Position numbers and translations under genes: made by a program. Positions 13,716 through 15,559 of a DNA stretch of 15,559 bases are shown here, in pieces. The first letter of the stretch is position 1, and every line of letters begins with the position of its first letter. The stretch comes from Candidatus Luteimonas excrementigallinarum (lineage in GTDB: Bacteria > Pseudomonadota > Gammaproteobacteria > Xanthomonadales > Xanthomonadaceae), in assembly GCA_019115725.1 (NCBI GenBank), contig DXCY01000251.1, positions 1 through 15,559 on the forward strand. Reading direction: 5' to 3'. The notes below the pieces were generated by a model that saw only the letters and a list, made by a program, of their open reading frames with translations, ran no database searches and was not told the DNA's origin.

Positions 13716-15421
13716 GGGCGGCTGCCGAAGCGCTCGCCGAAGAAGTCGCCGGGCTTCCAGCTGGGGCGGGCGTCGTCATTGCCGATCCGCGTGGCCAGGG
13801 CGGCGGACAGACGGGACAGGCGGGCGGCATCGTCGTACTGGATCGGCTGGGTCGCGTCGTCGCAGGGCTGGTGATAGCAGTTACGCAGGAACCAGGTGAG
13901 CGCCAGGCGCGGATCGCGTTCGCCATCGGCCGATTCCACGCCGCCGTCCAGGTATACCGCGGGGATGCCGGCGTGCACAAAGGCGTACTGGTCGCTGCGC
14001 ACGAAGGTGACCTCCTCCGGGAACGGATCCGGGGAAAGCTTCACGCCCACCTCCTCCGCGGCCGCCGCCACCGCTTCTTCCAGCGTGGAGTGCTCCGCAC
14101 CGATCGCCACCGCGTCGGTGCTTGGTGCCAGCAGCACCGGCATGTCGATGTTGATGTTGGCCACCAGGCCCGCGCGCGGCACGGTCGGGTGGGCCACGAA
14201 GTGCTGTGCCCCCAGCAGGCCCTGCTCTTCGCCGGTGAGCGCGGCGAACAGCTGCGAGCGCCGCGGCGCCTCGGCGGCAGCCATGGCCTGCGCCGTTTCC
14301 AGCAGGATCGCCACGCCCAGCGCGTTGTCGATCGCGCCGTGGTGGATGGCATCGCCATCGCTCAGGCCGATGATGCCCACGTGGTCCAGGTGCGCGGTGT
14401 GCACCACGTGTTCGCCGGCCAGGGCCGGGTCGCTGCCCGCCAGCCGGCCGATCACGTTATGGGAATCCAGCGCCTCGATCCGGGTGCCGCCCTCGATCAC
14501 CACCGTCGCCTCCAGGTCGAACGCGCGGCCCTTGCCGGTGCGGGCGCGCTCGAACACCTGCGCCGCGGTGCGCCCAGGCGCCATCAGCAACTTGTCGGCC
14601 TGGGCCACGCCCACCGCCGCCACCGCCTGCAGCTGCGGGAACCCGTCCACCGCGAAGCCTTCCGCATCGCGCAGGCGCATGGCGGGCTTGTCCCACGCGG
14701 CCTGCATGCGGGCCCAGGGCAGGCGCGCTTCGAACTGCGGCGAGGACACGATCACCGCGCCCACCGCGCCGCGGTCCACCAGAGCCTGCATCTTCTCCCG
14801 CGTGGCCGAATGGAAAGCGCGGGCGTAATGGTCGAACGTGTCCGGCGCGCCCGGCATCAGCACCGCGATGCGGCCGCGCAGGTTTACGCCGGCGAAATCA
14901 TCGTGGCCGAGCCCGGGGGCGTGGATGGCATGGCCCACGAACACCGCCTCCGCGCGGACCGCATGGCGGCCGGTGTTGAAGTTGGACCACGGCAGGAAGT
15001 CATCGCCGAAACGCAGCTCCTCCACCTGTCCTTCGCGCTCCACCGCCAGCCGCGCGCCTTCGCGCAGCGGCACTCCGGTGAGCAGCGGTACGCGCTGGAA
15101 CCAGGTGCCGTCATCGCCGCCGGGCGCCAGCCCGGCTTCGGCCATGCGCGCGGCCACGAAGGCTGCCGCGCGCTCAAAGCCCTCGGTACCGGTTTCGCGT
15201 CCCTGCATGGCGGGATCCGCCAGCCGGCGCAGGTCGGCTTCGATCCGCTGTGCGGCGGGGTCGCTGGATTGCGGCACCGCGTCGGCCTGCGGGGCCAGCG
15301 CGGGGGCCGATGCGGCATCCGGGTCCGCGGGTGACGGCGGCGCCTGCAGGCAGCGCCAGCCGAGCACGGCCAGTGCCGCCAGCACGATGACAACAAGGAG
15401 GGTGCGGACTGTTCGTGACAT
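13712..15421 (-). CDS. M28-family metallopeptidase with PA-like insert
   Basis: The 569-residue protein begins with a hydrophobic stretch (residues 7-22, TLLVVIVLAALAVLGW) that is a signal or membrane anchor, then an Ala/Pro-rich spacer to about 52. Residues about 140-310 resemble a PA-type insert (GRIAVLMPG, DRGAVGAVIVSS). The catalytic domain shows the M28 set for two zinc ions: His344 and Asp346 in TAHLDHVG, Asp365 in GAIDNALG, Glu398 as base and Glu399 as ligand in TGEEQG, Asp426 in NINIDM, and His517 in NCYHQPCDD. Close homologues are exported aminopeptidases or peptidases of envelope and periplasm; the exact substrate is unknown. The WRC at 22-24 is not a good lipobox. The gene follows the upstream hydrolase by 33 bases on the same strand. 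Its stop lies in a GTAG repeat. Confidence 0.93.
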   Translation of the reverse strand: MSRTVRTLLVVIVLAALAVLGWRCLQAPPSPADPDAASAPALAPQADAVPQSSDPAAQRIEADLRRLADPAMQGRETGTEGFERAAAFVAARMAEAGLAPGGDDGTWFQRVPLLTGVPLREGARLAVEREGQVEELRFGDDFLPWSNFNTGRHAVRAEAVFVGHAIHAPGLGHDDFAGVNLRGRIAVLMPGAPDTFDHYARAFHSATREKMQALVDRGAVGAVIVSSPQFEARLPWARMQAAWDKPAMRLRDAEGFAVDGFPQLQAVAAVGVAQADKLLMAPGRTAAQVFERARTGKGRAFDLEATVVIEGGTRIEALDSHNVIGRLAGSDPALAGEHVVHTAHLDHVGIIGLSDGDAIHHGAIDNALGVAILLETAQAMAAAEAPRRSQLFAALTGEEQGLLGAQHFVAHPTVPRAGLVANINIDMPVLLAPSTDAVAIGAEHSTLEEAVAAAAEEVGVKLSPDPFPEEVTFVRSDQYAFVHAGIPAVYLDGGVESADGERDPRLALTWFLRNCYHQPCDDATQPIQYDDAARLSRLSAALATRIGNDDARPSWKPGDFFGERFGSRP

Positions 15422-15454
15422 GGCGATTGGGAAGGTCAGGGCCGCAGGGCCGGA

Positions 15455-15559
15455 TCAGCGGCTGAACTCGTCCATGATCCGCCGCGCCAGCGGATAAGGG
15501 CGCGGGGCGTTGCGGTTGGTCAACACCAGCACCGTCAGGTGCTGCTCCGGATCGCGGAT
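15455..15559 (-). CDS. C-terminal end of a probable serine hydrolase, beta-lactamase family (5' part outside window)
   Basis: The last 34 codons run from the right edge to a TGA at 15457-15455. The pattern DPEQHLTVLVLTNRNAPRPY, followed by PLARRIMDEF, resembles the last strand and helix of class C beta-lactamase-like serine hydrolases, where a VxVLTN segment is common. The catalytic SxxK and YxN motifs would lie outside the window, so activity cannot be judged. It is transcribed toward the M28 peptidase, 33 bases away, and the two probably share a transcript. Confidence 0.6.
   Translation of the reverse strand: MRDPEQHLTVLVLTNRNAPRPYPLARRIMDEFSR

Noticed and set aside
13574..15334. 586-codon open frame on the plus strand opposite the M28 peptidase
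   Set aside because: It has low-complexity Arg/His/Ala composition and runs through the repeat cluster; the minus-strand peptidase has all its zinc ligands.

Overview
The window is GC-rich DNA, and the real reading frames carry strong third-position GC, so long shadow frames run opposite almost every gene. Three things together point to Stenotrophomonas or a close relative in the Xanthomonadaceae: phenylalanine hydroxylase divergent from an Lrp-family gene, a PA0069-type radical SAM protein, and short GTAG-headed stem-loop repeats of the REP/SMAG class. The species cannot be named from this sequence alone. I see no rRNA, tRNA, CRISPR array, insertion sequence or prophage.

Left part (1-3174): the 3' end of an unrecognised secreted-looking protein is followed by an outer-membrane barrel protein with an N-terminal coiled coil and Pro/Ala linker, resembling the FapF amyloid exporter. 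A GTAG repeat dimer separates it from a convergent sigma-54 activator (AAA+ plus Fis HTH, with a degenerate receiver-like N-terminus). This looks like the end of an extracellular fibre or adhesin export cluster with its regulator. A 458-base stretch with no convincing gene follows. Then come a PA0069-type radical SAM protein and a small soluble orphan histidine kinase, both on the plus strand.

Middle part (5630-11406): the minus strand carries, in transcription order, phhA (Phe to Tyr), a TonB-dependent receptor closely resembling YncD/PqqU (the PQQ importer of E. coli), an aspartate/aromatic aminotransferase, and an 2OG-Fe(II) oxygenase-like protein 11 bases after it. An Lrp/AsnC regulator is divergent from phhA. 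The 129-base gap between them holds two matching palindromes of the form GCGCAA-N5-TTGCGT, 40 bases apart, which are very likely its operators. PhhA and the aminotransferase could act in sequence in phenylalanine and tyrosine catabolism.

Right part (11419-15559), all on the minus strand: a patatin-like phospholipase lipoprotein, an AzlC/AzlD amino-acid export pair with touching ends, a cluster of three GTAG-type repeats whose last copy contains the stop codon of the next gene, an M28 metallopeptidase with an N-terminal membrane anchor or signal, and the last 34 codons of a probable serine hydrolase of the beta-lactamase family.

Most of the window is ordinary chromosomal core. The best candidates for something undescribed are the palindrome pair at phhA/lrp, the oxygenase with an HxE in place of HxD next to the aminotransferase, and the Fap-like export module beside a sigma-54 regulator.
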